Shown one piece after another: positions 34,316 to 43,036 of a stretch of DNA of 64,000 bases (position 1 is the first letter of the stretch; the number at the start of each line of letters is the position of its first letter). The notes under the pieces were generated by a model. The model worked only from the letters and a program-made list of their open reading frames with translations, ran no database searches and was not told where the DNA came from. A program made the translations under genes and the position numbers. Source of the stretch: Mucilaginibacter aurantiaciroseus (GTDB lineage Bacteria > Bacteroidota > Bacteroidia > Sphingobacteriales > Sphingobacteriaceae); assembly GCF_024055595.1 (NCBI RefSeq), contig NZ_JAMXOF010000001.1, positions 248,001-312,000 on the forward strand, in the 5' to 3' direction.

Positions 34316-35296
34316 ATGTCAACACTATATCCATTAAAATTTAAAACCATATTTAAAGACAAAATATGGGGCGGCCATAAAATTGAAACTTACCTGCACA
34401 AAAACATTGGCGACCTGCCAAACTGCGGCGAAACCTGGGAGATCTCGGGCGTAAAGTCGGATGTTTCAGTTGTGGAGGGTGGCGATTTGCATGGGCAATC
34501 GCTTGCCGATCTACTGGAAAAATTCCAGGGCGAATTGGTAGGTGAGAAGGTTTACAAACATTTCGGCAATATCTTCCCTTTGCTGGTAAAATTTATTGAT
34601 GCCAATGATGACCTGAGCGTACAGGTGCACCCAAATGATGAGTTGGCTAAAAAGCGCCATAATTCATTTGGTAAAACCGAAATGTGGTACGTGATTGAGG
34701 CTGATGCGGATAGTAGTTTAATTGCAGGGTTTAACCGCGAAATGACCGAGAAGGAATATGTAGACGCTTTAAATAGCGGCCACATTATGGATATACTGAA
34801 CAAGGAAGATGTAAAAGCGGGCGATGTTTTCTTTTTACCGGCAGGCCGTGTGCATACCATTGGTAAAGGTTTGCTGATTGCCGAGATCCAGCAGACATCA
34901 GACATTACTTACCGCATTTACGATTTTGACCGGGTTGACGATAAAGGCAACAAGCGCGAACTACATACCGAAGAAGCTTTAGCAGCTATTGACTACAAAC
35001 ACTACCCTGAATATCAAACCCTGTACACCCCGCAAAAGAACGAGGACGTACATTTGGTGTCCTGCCCGTACTTTACCACCAACGTGCTCGACTTTACGCA
35101 TGGCGTGGATAAGGATTACTCTAACCTCGATTCATTCGTGATCTATGTTTGTATCGAAGGCGAGTTCACCATTACACACAACGACTTGGTTTACCCCGTT
35201 AAAATGGGCGAGTGTACCCTGCTTCCGAAAACTATCGGCAAGGTAGAACTGAAAACCACAGTAGGTTTCAAAATTTTAGAAAGCTATATATCGTAA
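34316..35296 (+). CDS. manA: Mannose-6-phosphate isomerase (class I, phosphomannose isomerase)
   Basis: 326 residues. LKFKTIFKDKIWGGHKI at the start, zinc ligands in VQVHPND and the conserved GKTEMWYVIEAD, then FFLPAGRVHTIGKGLLIAEIQQ with the third histidine and catalytic region. It interconverts mannose-6-phosphate and fructose-6-phosphate. Monocistronic; a family A repeat lies upstream. Confidence 0.95.
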   Translation: MSTLYPLKFKTIFKDKIWGGHKIETYLHKNIGDLPNCGETWEISGVKSDVSVVEGGDLHGQSLADLLEKFQGELVGEKVYKHFGNIFPLLVKFIDANDDLSVQVHPNDELAKKRHNSFGKTEMWYVIEADADSSLIAGFNREMTEKEYVDALNSGHIMDILNKEDVKAGDVFFLPAGRVHTIGKGLLIAEIQQTSDITYRIYDFDRVDDKGNKRELHTEEALAAIDYKHYPEYQTLYTPQKNEDVHLVSCPYFTTNVLDFTHGVDKDYSNLDSFVIYVCIEGEFTITHNDLVYPVKMGECTLLPKTIGKVELKTTVGFKILESYIS

Positions 35297-35360
35297 TCAT
35301 TTCAGCGATAATCGGTGAAATCATTACGATAGCTATTGGGTCCAATCAGTGTTACCCCAA

Positions 35361-35790
35361 TTAATTATATCTTCTCATATCTGCTGGGTTTTGCAGCGAG
35401 TTAAAGATATCTGCAAGGTAACCTAAATCGATAGGTTTTAACAGGTAATCGGTAACAACCGGGTTATCTTTGGCGGGCTTAATATCCTCAAGGTCAATAG
35501 ATGAGCCGATGTTGTAAATTGCGATATTTTCACCCAACTGCGATTTTATTTCTTCAAAAGCAGCGTTAAATTCCCAGCCACTCATCACCGGCATATTAAT
35601 ATCCACAAATAAAAAATCGGGTAAATAGTTGCGGTTTTGGGGTTAAGTAAATAATCGATGGCCTCTTGCCCGTTACTAAAGTTTAGTATTTCATCAAACA
35701 AGCCCTTTATTATTGTAAGTTTTGAAACCTTAAGTAAAAATTTCATCACCATTAACAATTCCCGCAGTCACATTTTTTTTCGGCAATCAT
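35361..35790 (-). pseudogene. Single-domain response regulator, frameshifted
   Basis: Leftward from ATG at 35790 the pieces of a receiver domain appear in successive frames: MIAEK (frame 1), VNGDEIFT (frame 2), LTIIKGLFDEILNFSNGQEA (frame 3) and FVDINMPVMSGWEFNAAF to the natural stop, with the phosphoacceptor Asp in VDINMPVMSG. The shifts fall at an A8 run, at ATTTTTAC and at CCCCAAAAC. The gene directly follows its cognate kinase (14-base gap). Three indels at homopolymers suggest sequencing or assembly error as much as true decay. The open part 35606-35361 covers only the C-terminal half. Confidence 0.75.
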
Positions 35791-35803
35791 TTTATGGTAT
35801 TAG

Positions 35804-37282
35804 CTATACCAGCTTTACTGTAAATTTTGTGCCAATATTTACAGCGCTGTCAATTTGGATACTTCCGCCCAATGCTTCCACCTGGTTACGGGTCATAAAA
35901 AGGCCTATGCCTTTAGAGTCGTTATTGTGGTGAAAGGTTTTATACATGCCAAACACCTGGTCGCCATAGCGTTGCATATCTATGCCAATGCCGTTATCTT
36001 CAAAAACCAGGTAAATTTCGTTACCAACCCTTTGGGTATGGATGTTTATAACCGGTGCGCGGTCGGGGTGTTTATACTTTATAGCGTTGGTGAGCAGGTT
36101 TTGGAAAATGCTCTCCAGGTATGCCGGAATATAATCAATTTGCGGGCAGTCAGAAAAATCGGTTTTTATCTTAGCATCCGAGTTTAAAATATTGGTATGC
36201 AGTGCCGATGCTACGTTATTAAATATGGTCTCAAAGCCAATAAGCTTGCGCTCCTTGCTAATTTCTGATTGTATACGTACAATTTCATCCAAATGGCCCA
36301 TTGTGGCGCTCAGGCTCTCGCTAATGGTTTTAATGTGCGAGAAGATCTCCGTGCGGTCGTCCTTAAGCTGGCTTTCCTCAAAAAGGTTCACCATAAACTT
36401 AAGGTTACCCGCATGCGAACGCAGGTTATGCGATACAATGTATGCGAAGTTTTGCAGGCGCTTGTTCTGGTCGTCCAGTAAATTAATGGACGACTGCAGC
36501 GTTATGCCCTTCTTTTTGATGCTATCAATATCCTGGAAAACACCGCGTAAGGTTATGCACTTGCCATGTGCATTCAATATCGGTACCCCTTTAGAACGTA
36601 CCCATATCACGTTATTTTTAGCCGTGCGGAATTGCAGTTCAACATCGTAAGGCTTACAAAACTTAATAGCCTTATCAATAGAATCAGTTATTAGCGTAAG
36701 ATACTGCGGTTCAAAAAAGCGGATAGCCTCTTCAACCGATAATTTGGGGTGATCATTCAGCTCGAAGATCTCATACATCTCTTTTGAGAAAGACAGCTCC
36801 ATAGTGGCCGCATCAATTTCCCAGCTCCCCAGTTTGGCTATACGGCCTATCTCGGCGTTTTTGAAATCACTTTCGGCAGCCCTAATCTCGCTAATTTTAA
36901 GCGAGTTTATATTAGTGATAACGCCGTAAATAACCGGGCCATCGCTGGTATCGTGCTTTTGGGTGGTGCTTTCAAACCATAGGTAGCCGCTTTGTTTGGT
37001 AAGCAGCCTTATTTGTACAACGGGCGAGCCGCCATGCCTTGGGTGATAGGTGGCTTTTAGGAATGCCTGCCTGTCGTGATAGTATAAAAGGTATTCAAAA
37101 AAGTAGTTGTACGAGCATTCTATCTCGCCCGGGGTGTACCCTAGCGCAGCATAAAACCCCACCGACCATTTTGCTTGCCTGGTATCGGTATTATACTCCC
37201 AAATGCCTAAATTAATATGATCAATTATCCGCGCAATATGAGCTATGCTTTCGCCAGAAAACTTATGTTCTTCAGAACTCAT
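35804..37282 (-). CDS. PAS-domain sensor histidine kinase
   Basis: 492 residues, cytoplasmic. Two PAS domains (residues ~17-130, with IWEYNTDTRQAKWS and GYLWFES, and ~145-255, with GSWEIDAATMELSFS and IWVRSKGVPI), then a coiled linker, an atypical phosphoacceptor helix FAYIVSHNLRSH (H285), and HATPase_c with NAIKYKHPD, EDNGIGIDM and GIGLFMTRN. Kinases of this form usually work with a single-domain receiver protein, which is encoded next but frameshifted. Confidence 0.92.
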   Translation of the reverse strand: MSSEEHKFSGESIAHIARIIDHINLGIWEYNTDTRQAKWSVGFYAALGYTPGEIECSYNYFFEYLLYYHDRQAFLKATYHPRHGGSPVVQIRLLTKQSGYLWFESTTQKHDTSDGPVIYGVITNINSLKISEIRAAESDFKNAEIGRIAKLGSWEIDAATMELSFSKEMYEIFELNDHPKLSVEEAIRFFEPQYLTLITDSIDKAIKFCKPYDVELQFRTAKNNVIWVRSKGVPILNAHGKCITLRGVFQDIDSIKKKGITLQSSINLLDDQNKRLQNFAYIVSHNLRSHAGNLKFMVNLFEESQLKDDRTEIFSHIKTISESLSATMGHLDEIVRIQSEISKERKLIGFETIFNNVASALHTNILNSDAKIKTDFSDCPQIDYIPAYLESIFQNLLTNAIKYKHPDRAPVINIHTQRVGNEIYLVFEDNGIGIDMQRYGDQVFGMYKTFHHNNDSKGIGLFMTRNQVEALGGSIQIDSAVNIGTKFTVKLV

Positions 37283-37706
37283 TGTACACCTAATCTCTAA
37301 TTTACTTTAATTACCACAGGGTATTATTAAATACATACCAAACAGGCAAATATCCATCATTTACAACCGCGTGTTGTTACAAACTATTAAACAGCATAAA
37401 TATTTTATACTACCTTATACATAACAGGGTTTTTGCAAATCCTTTACAAGGTAAAAACGCTATGACGCTGAAAATTACACTATTAATATAACATAAGTGT
37501 CTTATACGGTTAATTAGCCGCAGGGTTATGCAAATTTTGGCAACAAAAATAATATAATATTTACCGGAATAATATTAAAGTTTTAAGAAACAATATTGCT
37601 TTTTGGGGGTGCTGTTTAGTGGGTTATTATGAGATGTTTCGTCAGATATTGTATGTGTAATTAAAATAAATTCTGCTATATTTATTTTTGCCAATTACAA
37701 ACACTT
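37283..37706. other. Divergent promoter region between the PAS kinase and a glycosidase
   Basis: 424 bases, AT-rich, no gene. TATTTTTG (37683-37690) fits the -7 element and lies 16 bases before the glycosidase ATG. No clear operator or RNA structure was noticed. Confidence 0.35.
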
Positions 37707-38771
37707 ATGAAAAACCAATTCCCGAGACTACTCGCAGTTTTATTACTGATAACTATAAGCGCATCCGCGCAAAAAGCGGCCCCGGGCAAAATATGGCCGG
37801 TAATTAAAGCAAATACCTGGTACGCGCAGCATAAATGGATGAGTGGGTCCGATTTTATACCCAGCACTGCCATTAACCAACTGGAGATGTGGCAGGCCGA
37901 TAGTTTCGACCCAACAACTATTGACCGTGAATTGGGCTACGCGCAAAGCATCGGTTTTAATACCATGCGCGTGTTCCTGTATAGCCTTGCCTGGAAACAG
38001 GATAAAGCAGGCTTTAAAAATCGCATCGGCCAATACCTAACCATTGCCAACAAACACGGCATCAGAACCATGTTTGTGTTTTTTGACGATTGCTGGAATG
38101 GCGATGCCAAAATTGGCAAACAACCCGCACCAAAGGTTGGCATCCATAATTCGGGCTGGCTACAGGACCCGGGCAACCGCCTAAACAACACTGGCGAAAC
38201 CGCCATGCTGCAAGCTTATGTAACCGATATATTAACCACCTTTAAACACGATAAACGTATTTTGTTGTGGGACCTTTACAATGAGCCCGGCAACTCCAAT
38301 AAAAAAGAGGCATCAATAGAATTGCTTACCAAAGTATTTGCATGGGCGCGCGCCGTAAACCCAAACCAACCACTATCTGTGGGCCTTTGGGACTGGAGTT
38401 TTGAAAAACTCAACGCCTACCAGGCCTTAAACTCAGACATTGTTACCTACCACGATTACACCGACGAGGCATCGCATTTGAAAACTATTCAACTGCTAAA
38501 AAGCCACGGCAGGCCGTTGATATGTACCGAGTATATGGCCCGTACCCGCGGCAGCAAGTTTGCCAACGTAATGCCAATGCTTAAGAAAGAAAACGTAGGC
38601 GCGCTAAACTGGGGTTTTGTAATGGGTAAAACCAATACCATTTACGCCTGGGACAATCCCATCCCCGATGGAAGCGAACCAAAAGAATGGTTTCATGATA
38701 TTTTCCGCAAGGATGGTAAACCATACAGGCCCGGGGAAGTGGAGCTTATTAAAAAGTTAAACGGGAAGTAA
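37707..38771 (+). CDS. Secreted clan GH-A glycoside hydrolase (GH5-like)
   Basis: 354 residues with a signal peptide ending near ASAQK (residue ~22). A (beta/alpha)8 pattern is visible: GFNTMRVFLYSLAW, TMFVFFDDCWNG, LLWDLYNEPGN with the acid/base E193, VTYHDYTD, and LICTEYMAR with the nucleophile E275. Relatives are often labelled '1,4-beta-xylanase' or 'cellulase family' protein; the exact beta-glycosidic substrate cannot be told. It is monocistronic, followed 50 bases later by the SulP gene. Confidence 0.85.
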   Translation: MKNQFPRLLAVLLLITISASAQKAAPGKIWPVIKANTWYAQHKWMSGSDFIPSTAINQLEMWQADSFDPTTIDRELGYAQSIGFNTMRVFLYSLAWKQDKAGFKNRIGQYLTIANKHGIRTMFVFFDDCWNGDAKIGKQPAPKVGIHNSGWLQDPGNRLNNTGETAMLQAYVTDILTTFKHDKRILLWDLYNEPGNSNKKEASIELLTKVFAWARAVNPNQPLSVGLWDWSFEKLNAYQALNSDIVTYHDYTDEASHLKTIQLLKSHGRPLICTEYMARTRGSKFANVMPMLKKENVGALNWGFVMGKTNTIYAWDNPIPDGSEPKEWFHDIFRKDGKPYRPGEVELIKKLNGK

Positions 38772-38820
38772 GAAATAATTTCTGCAGCCATGTTGCAGGC
38801 ATTTTGATAGATTTACAGCC

Positions 38821-40359
38821 ATGAATGCCAGCCTCAAATTATTTGACTTTACGCAACGGGTTAACTATAAAACCGAGATTTTGGCAGGCCTTACCGTAGC
38901 GATGACCATGATGCCCGAATCATTGTCCTTTGCGATACTTGCAGGGTTCCCTCCATTAGTTGGGTTGTATGCCGCCTTTATCATGGGGCTTGTTACCGCT
39001 GTATTTGGCGGCAGGCCTGGTTTAATTTCGGGCGGGGCAGGGGCTACGGTTGTAGTGCTAATTGCCCTCATGAAAACCAATGGCATCGAGTATGTTTTTG
39101 CTGCCGTAACTTTAGCGGGCGTCATTCAAATTGCTATTGGTTTATTTAAACTGGCAAAGCTGATCAGGCTGGTACCACAACCGGTTATGTACGGTTTTGT
39201 AAATGGGTTGGCTATCATCATATTTATGGCTCAGCTGCAACAGTTTAAAACTACGGTTAACGGGCACGAAACCTGGCTTAGCGGTATCCCAATGTTAATT
39301 ATGGCGGGGTTAGTTGCCCTAACTATCGCCATTGTTGTTGTTTTACCTAAAATAACGAAGGCTGTACCTGCATCGTTAGTAGCTATAATTGTTGTGTTTG
39401 CATTGGTTCTTGGCTTTGGTATCCACACCAAAACAGTAAGCGATATTGCGTCTGTTAGTGGTGGTTTCCCGCCGTTTCATATCCCGGCTGTGCCCTTAAA
39501 CCTGCATACGCTAAATATCGTTTTCCCTTATGCCATAATTATGGCCGCCGTGGGTTTAACCGAGGGCTTATTGACCCTGAACCTGGTTGATGAAATGACA
39601 GCAACAAAAGGAAATGGTAACCGCGAATGTATTGCACAAGGCAGTGCCAATATTTTAAACGGTTTCTTTTTTGGGATGGGCGGCTGCCCTATGATTGCGC
39701 AAACGCTGGTAAACCTTTCTGCCGGTGCAAGGGCACGGTTATCCGGAATAATAGCATCGCTTACCATCTTAATAATTATACTTTTTGGTGCGCCTGTAAT
39801 TGGCCGCTTACCAATGGCAGCACTTACCGGCGTAATGATAATGGTTGCGTTCGCCACTTTTGAATGGATCAGTTTTAGGATTTTTAATAAAATGCCAAAG
39901 CAGGATGTTTTTGTAGGCATCCTGGTTGCTATTATAACCGTATTGCTGCATAACCTTGCGCTGGCCGTGTTGATAGGTGTTATAATATCGGCACTGGTGT
40001 TTGCATGGGAGAGTGCCAAACGTATCCGTGCCCGTAAATATATTGACGACAACGGCGCTAAACATTACGAAGTTTATGGCCCGTTATTTTTTGGATCGGT
40101 AACGGCTTTTACCGAAAAATTTGATGTGGCGAATGATCCTGATGAGGTTATCATCGACTTTCGAGACAGCCGCGTGGCAGATATGTCGGGCATAGAAGCC
40201 CTTAACAAACTAACAGAGCGTTACCATAAAGCCGGTAAAAAACTTCACTTAAAGCATTTAAGTACCGATTGCATCGCTTTGCTAAAAAATGCCGCAGATG
40301 TAATAGATGTGAACATTGTAGAAGACCCTAACTATCGCGTAGCAACAGAAAAAGGATAG
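38821..40359 (+). CDS. SulP-family inorganic anion transporter with C-terminal STAS domain
   Basis: 512 residues. The membrane part has about 11-13 hydrophobic segments with TVAMTMMPESLSFAILAG and PLVGLYAAFI typical of SulP proteins (bicarbonate, sulfate or fumarate carriers). Residues ~415-505 form the STAS domain with VIIDFRDSRVADMSGIEAL. The following locus contains a SAM-I riboswitch, which might hint at sulfate, but the carrier lies upstream of it, so substrate remains open. Confidence 0.92.
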   Translation: MNASLKLFDFTQRVNYKTEILAGLTVAMTMMPESLSFAILAGFPPLVGLYAAFIMGLVTAVFGGRPGLISGGAGATVVVLIALMKTNGIEYVFAAVTLAGVIQIAIGLFKLAKLIRLVPQPVMYGFVNGLAIIIFMAQLQQFKTTVNGHETWLSGIPMLIMAGLVALTIAIVVVLPKITKAVPASLVAIIVVFALVLGFGIHTKTVSDIASVSGGFPPFHIPAVPLNLHTLNIVFPYAIIMAAVGLTEGLLTLNLVDEMTATKGNGNRECIAQGSANILNGFFFGMGGCPMIAQTLVNLSAGARARLSGIIASLTILIIILFGAPVIGRLPMAALTGVMIMVAFATFEWISFRIFNKMPKQDVFVGILVAIITVLLHNLALAVLIGVIISALVFAWESAKRIRARKYIDDNGAKHYEVYGPLFFGSVTAFTEKFDVANDPDEVIIDFRDSRVADMSGIEALNKLTERYHKAGKKLHLKHLSTDCIALLKNAADVIDVNIVEDPNYRVATEKG

Positions 40360-40668
40360 CAATTAAACTTTAAATGCCGGTGCAAATTGGCTTTCGCGTT
40401 AGGGATAAAAGCGGAAAGCCCACAGCGTAGGTTGGCCTTAAGGATGGTAGGCGAGTACTTGCAGCAGATAGCCCGGGCCGCAGGTAACGCCATAGTTCGT
40501 GAATGGTTGATTAAGTTACTGGTGAATAGTTTTTTCGCTATTAAACCACTATCCATTAACACGCTCTGCACGATGGTAACCGGTCATTTTTTCTCCCCGA
40601 AATCCAGCTAATTAAATCATCGAAAGCAAATAAAATATAAAGCCTATAGGAATTATAGAATTAATATT
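40360..40668. other. Gap downstream of the SulP gene
   Basis: A 74-codon frame (40387-40611, TTG start) reads protein-like in part (EYLQQIARAAGNAIVREW) but has no recognisable family or start signal. I see no terminator. Otherwise nothing. Confidence 0.2.
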
Positions 40669-40676
40669 TACTTTTG
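40669..40676 (+). promoter_or_regulatory. Candidate -7 element ahead of the SAM riboswitch
   Basis: TACTTTTG matches TAnnTTTG. Transcription would start about 8 bases downstream, roughly 17 bases before the riboswitch P1 stem. No clear -33 element. Confidence 0.4.
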
Positions 40677-40700
40677 TGATGTAATCGTTCTTTAAATATA

Positions 40701-40813
40701 CTTATCCAGAAAGACAGAGGGAAAGGCCCTATGATGTCTTAGCAACCTGTACGGCTTTTGCGGCCTGTGTAAGGTGCTAATTCCTGCTTCGCGGCTTAGC
40801 GAGGACAGATAAG
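40701..40813 (+). promoter_or_regulatory. SAM-I riboswitch (S-box)
   Basis: Nearly all conserved S-box blocks are present in order: P1 CTTATC (40701) closing with GATAAG (40808-40813); AGA then P2 AAGAC paired with GTCTT; GAGGGA and GGCCC with TGA; the invariant GCAACC; P3 CGGC..TTTT..GCGG-CC; AAGGTGCTAATTCC; a P4-like GC-rich hairpin; and AGATAAG. It binds S-adenosylmethionine and normally shuts off methionine or cysteine genes. Here the first gene downstream is a peroxiredoxin, 148 bases away. Confidence 0.95.
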
Positions 40814-40830
40814 CTGATTTAATGGAAATT

Positions 40831-40876
40831 GAATGCCACATGGCATTCTCTTATGGCCTTTTTATAAGGCTCTTTT
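40831..40876 (+). terminator. Possible expression platform of the SAM riboswitch
   Basis: Hairpin GAATGCCA-CA-TGGCATTC (40831-40848), followed by GCCTT-TTTAT-AAGGC (40856-40870) and TCTTTT. Either could be an intrinsic terminator controlled by the aptamer. No alternative pairing with P1 was worked out. Confidence 0.45.
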
Positions 40877-40961
40877 AAAACGCTTTCCCAACGGATAATT
40901 ATTGAAACTGTTTTTTTTAGTATAGCTTTTTGCTTTTCAACAATATTTAAAAATTAAAAAC

Positions 40962-41597
40962 ATGAGTTTAAGACTTGGCGACGACGCCCCAAACTTTAAA
41001 GCACAAACATCACAAGGCGAGATTGATTTTTACGAATACCTGGGCGATAGCTGGGGCGTGCTATTTTCGCACCCGGCAGATTATACCCCGGTTTGTACCA
41101 CCGAACTTGGCAAAACCGCATCCCTTAAAGATGAGTTTGAGAAACGCAATGTAAAGGTAATTGCCCTAAGTACTGATAGTGCCGAATCGCACAAAGGATG
41201 GATCAGCGATATTAACGAAACGCAAAACGTGGAAGTAACCTTCCCGATCATTGGCGATGAGAGCCGCGAGATCTCTCAGGCTTATGATATGATCCACCCA
41301 AATGCTTCATTGGTGGCTACCATCCGTTCGTTGTTTATTATAGGGCCGGATAAAAAGATCAAATTGATCATCAGCTACCCGGCATCAACAGGAAGGAATT
41401 TTCAGGAGATTTTGAGGGTGATAGATAGCCTGCAATTGACAGCTTACCATAGTGTAGCAACCCCTGCCGACTGGAAGGACGGCGAAGATGTTGTGGTGTT
41501 GCCATCTATCAAAACAGAAGATATACCGGCAAAATTCCCTAAAGGGTTTACCGAGGTGAAGCCTTATTTAAGGATGACACCACAGCCCAACAAATAG
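40962..41597 (+). CDS. 1-Cys peroxiredoxin (Prx6-type)
   Basis: 211 residues. Peroxidatic C45 lies in the motif PADYTPVCTTE with T42; no resolving Cys near the C-terminus. The extended C-terminal domain (SLQLTAYHSVATPADWKDGE, LPSIKTEDIPAKFPKGF) is that of the Prx6 subfamily. It reduces H2O2 and organic peroxides in the cytoplasm. It lies behind the SAM-I riboswitch and is followed by tRNA-Cys. Confidence 0.93.
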   Translation: MSLRLGDDAPNFKAQTSQGEIDFYEYLGDSWGVLFSHPADYTPVCTTELGKTASLKDEFEKRNVKVIALSTDSAESHKGWISDINETQNVEVTFPIIGDESREISQAYDMIHPNASLVATIRSLFIIGPDKKIKLIISYPASTGRNFQEILRVIDSLQLTAYHSVATPADWKDGEDVVVLPSIKTEDIPAKFPKGFTEVKPYLRMTPQPNK

Positions 41598-41613
41598 GGT
41601 TTAAATGATATAA

Positions 41614-41684
41614 AGTCGCGTGGCCGAGAGGATAGGTTTGGGTCTGCAAAACCTTTAACGGTAGTTCGAATCTACCCGCGACGT
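41614..41684 (+). tRNA. tRNA-Cys (GCA)
   Basis: Anticodon loop CTGCAAA gives GCA; T-arm GGTAG-TTCGAAT-CTACC; discriminator T (normal for Cys). Acceptor 5' AGTCGCG against 3' CGCGACG gives six pairs, but position 1-72 is A-G, a mismatch. The anticodon stem (TGGGT/ACCTT) also ends in a T-T mismatch. It is probably functional, but the first pair is unusual. Confidence 0.85.
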
Positions 41685-41710
41685 CTAAACTGACTGACTA
41701 ATAACGACGG

Positions 41711-41742
41711 GGCAATGGGCTGAGGAGCCCATTGCCTTTTTT
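41711..41742 (+). terminator. Rho-independent terminator after tRNA-Cys
   Basis: Perfect arms GGCAATGGGCT (41711-41721) and AGCCCATTGCC (41726-41736), GAGG loop, T6 tail. Confidence 0.92.
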
Positions 41743-41772
41743 ATGCGTTTATAATTTCTTTCTAAAAAAAAA

Positions 41773-41876
41773 TGTCATTTCGAACGAACGATAACGAGGA
41801 GAAATCTGGTTAGATAGGAATTGCGGACTTTGCTTAGCGAACAAGATTTCTCACTTATACCCCGTTCGAAATGGCA
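41773..41876. repeat. Palindromic intergenic element, family B
   Basis: Inverted ends TGTCATTTCGAACG and CGTTCGAAATGGCA, with GAGAAATCT and AGATTTCTC as an inner inverted pair. No coding content. Elements of this kind are typically multicopy. Confidence 0.75.
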
Positions 41877-41918
41877 CGAAGAGAATAACAATCCCACCCT
41901 TCACTTGTATATTTAAAT

Positions 41919-42848
41919 ATGAGTAACCCAACCCACGCCTGGCCCAAACTCGATTTCCATTACCTGAAAGATACCATTAACACCGTACATATGTGGGCGC
42001 AGATGATTGGTAAGGTGCGTCTCAAAAAAATGCCCTGGATCAATCACTCCTGGCAGGTAACACTTTATGTTGGCGCTACTGGTTTAACAACCGGCAGCAT
42101 CCCGTATAGTGGCGGTGTTTTCCAGATAGATCTTGATTTTATAAACCATCAATTGCATATAACTACCAGCAAGGGGCAAAAGATCTCATCAGCCTTAGGT
42201 GCCAAAACTATTGCTGCGTTTTATCACCAACTGATGAACAACCTTAAAGCTGCAGGAGTAGAGGTGGATATTTACGCCGTACCAAATGAACTTGAAGTAG
42301 CTATCCCGTTTGCAGAAAACACCGCGCCATGCACCTACCATCCCGAAACGATGAACACCATTTGGCAGGCGCTTATCAAAATCCATAATGTATTTACCAA
42401 TTTCCGGTCGGGCTTTTTGGGCAAGTGCAGCCCGGTACATTTCTTTTGGGGCGCGTTCGATCTGGCGGTTACCCGTTTTAGCGGCAGGCCTGCACCCAAA
42501 CATCCCGGCGGCGCACCAAACATGCCCGATGATGTGATGCAGGAAGCCTACTCGCACGAAGTTAGCTCATGCGGTTTCTGGCTGGGTGGCGAACAGTTCC
42601 CGCACCCTGCGTTTTATAGTTACTGCTATCCAACGCCCGAGGCTTTTAGTAAGCAGCAGGTTAGCCCGCCCGAAGCATTTTACAGCGGCGAAATGGGCGA
42701 GTTTTTACTGACCTATGAAGTAATACAACAATCAGAACAACCCGAAGAAACGTTGCGCCAATTTTTACAAAGTACTTATGATGCAGCGGCAATCACCGGC
42801 GATTGGGATAAGCGTTTAGAATGTAATTTACAGGGGTTGAAGGAGTAG
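41919..42848 (+). CDS. DUF5996-family protein
   Basis: 309 residues, soluble. The pattern WPKLDFHYLKDTINTVHMW, KMPWINHSWQVTLYVGATGL, and a second half with VHFFWGAFDLAVTRFSGR, PDDVMQEAYSHEVSSCGFW is that of DUF5996. Function unknown; the conserved Trp, His and Asp/Arg residues suggest an enzyme. Monocistronic. Confidence 0.88.
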   Translation: MSNPTHAWPKLDFHYLKDTINTVHMWAQMIGKVRLKKMPWINHSWQVTLYVGATGLTTGSIPYSGGVFQIDLDFINHQLHITTSKGQKISSALGAKTIAAFYHQLMNNLKAAGVEVDIYAVPNELEVAIPFAENTAPCTYHPETMNTIWQALIKIHNVFTNFRSGFLGKCSPVHFFWGAFDLAVTRFSGRPAPKHPGGAPNMPDDVMQEAYSHEVSSCGFWLGGEQFPHPAFYSYCYPTPEAFSKQQVSPPEAFYSGEMGEFLLTYEVIQQSEQPEETLRQFLQSTYDAAAITGDWDKRLECNLQGLKE

Positions 42849-42928
42849 AAAGCCTTTCCCCGGCTCTCTTCTTCGGAGAAAGAGGTAAAAAGATATTTAA
42901 AAAAGGCGGCTGAAGGTCGTTTTTTTGT

Positions 42929-43027
42929 GGTGTGTTCACGGAAAGCTCAAATATTTAAAAATTGGATGGTCTGATAATGAGTGATTTGCGAAAGTGTTGC
43001 AGTGTTTGCACCGTGAACGTGAACACC
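42929..43027. repeat. Inverted repeat with GTGTTCACG ends
   Basis: GGTGTGTTCACGG (42929-42941) faces CCGTGAACGTGAACACC (43011-43027). The ~70 bases between are non-coding as far as I can see. A single copy was noticed in the window. Confidence 0.4.
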
Positions 43028-43036
43028 CGGCGCTAA

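Noticed and set aside
40387..40611. 74-codon frame between the SulP gene and the riboswitch
   Set aside because: TTG start, no promoter or family; partly protein-like, but not enough to call a gene.
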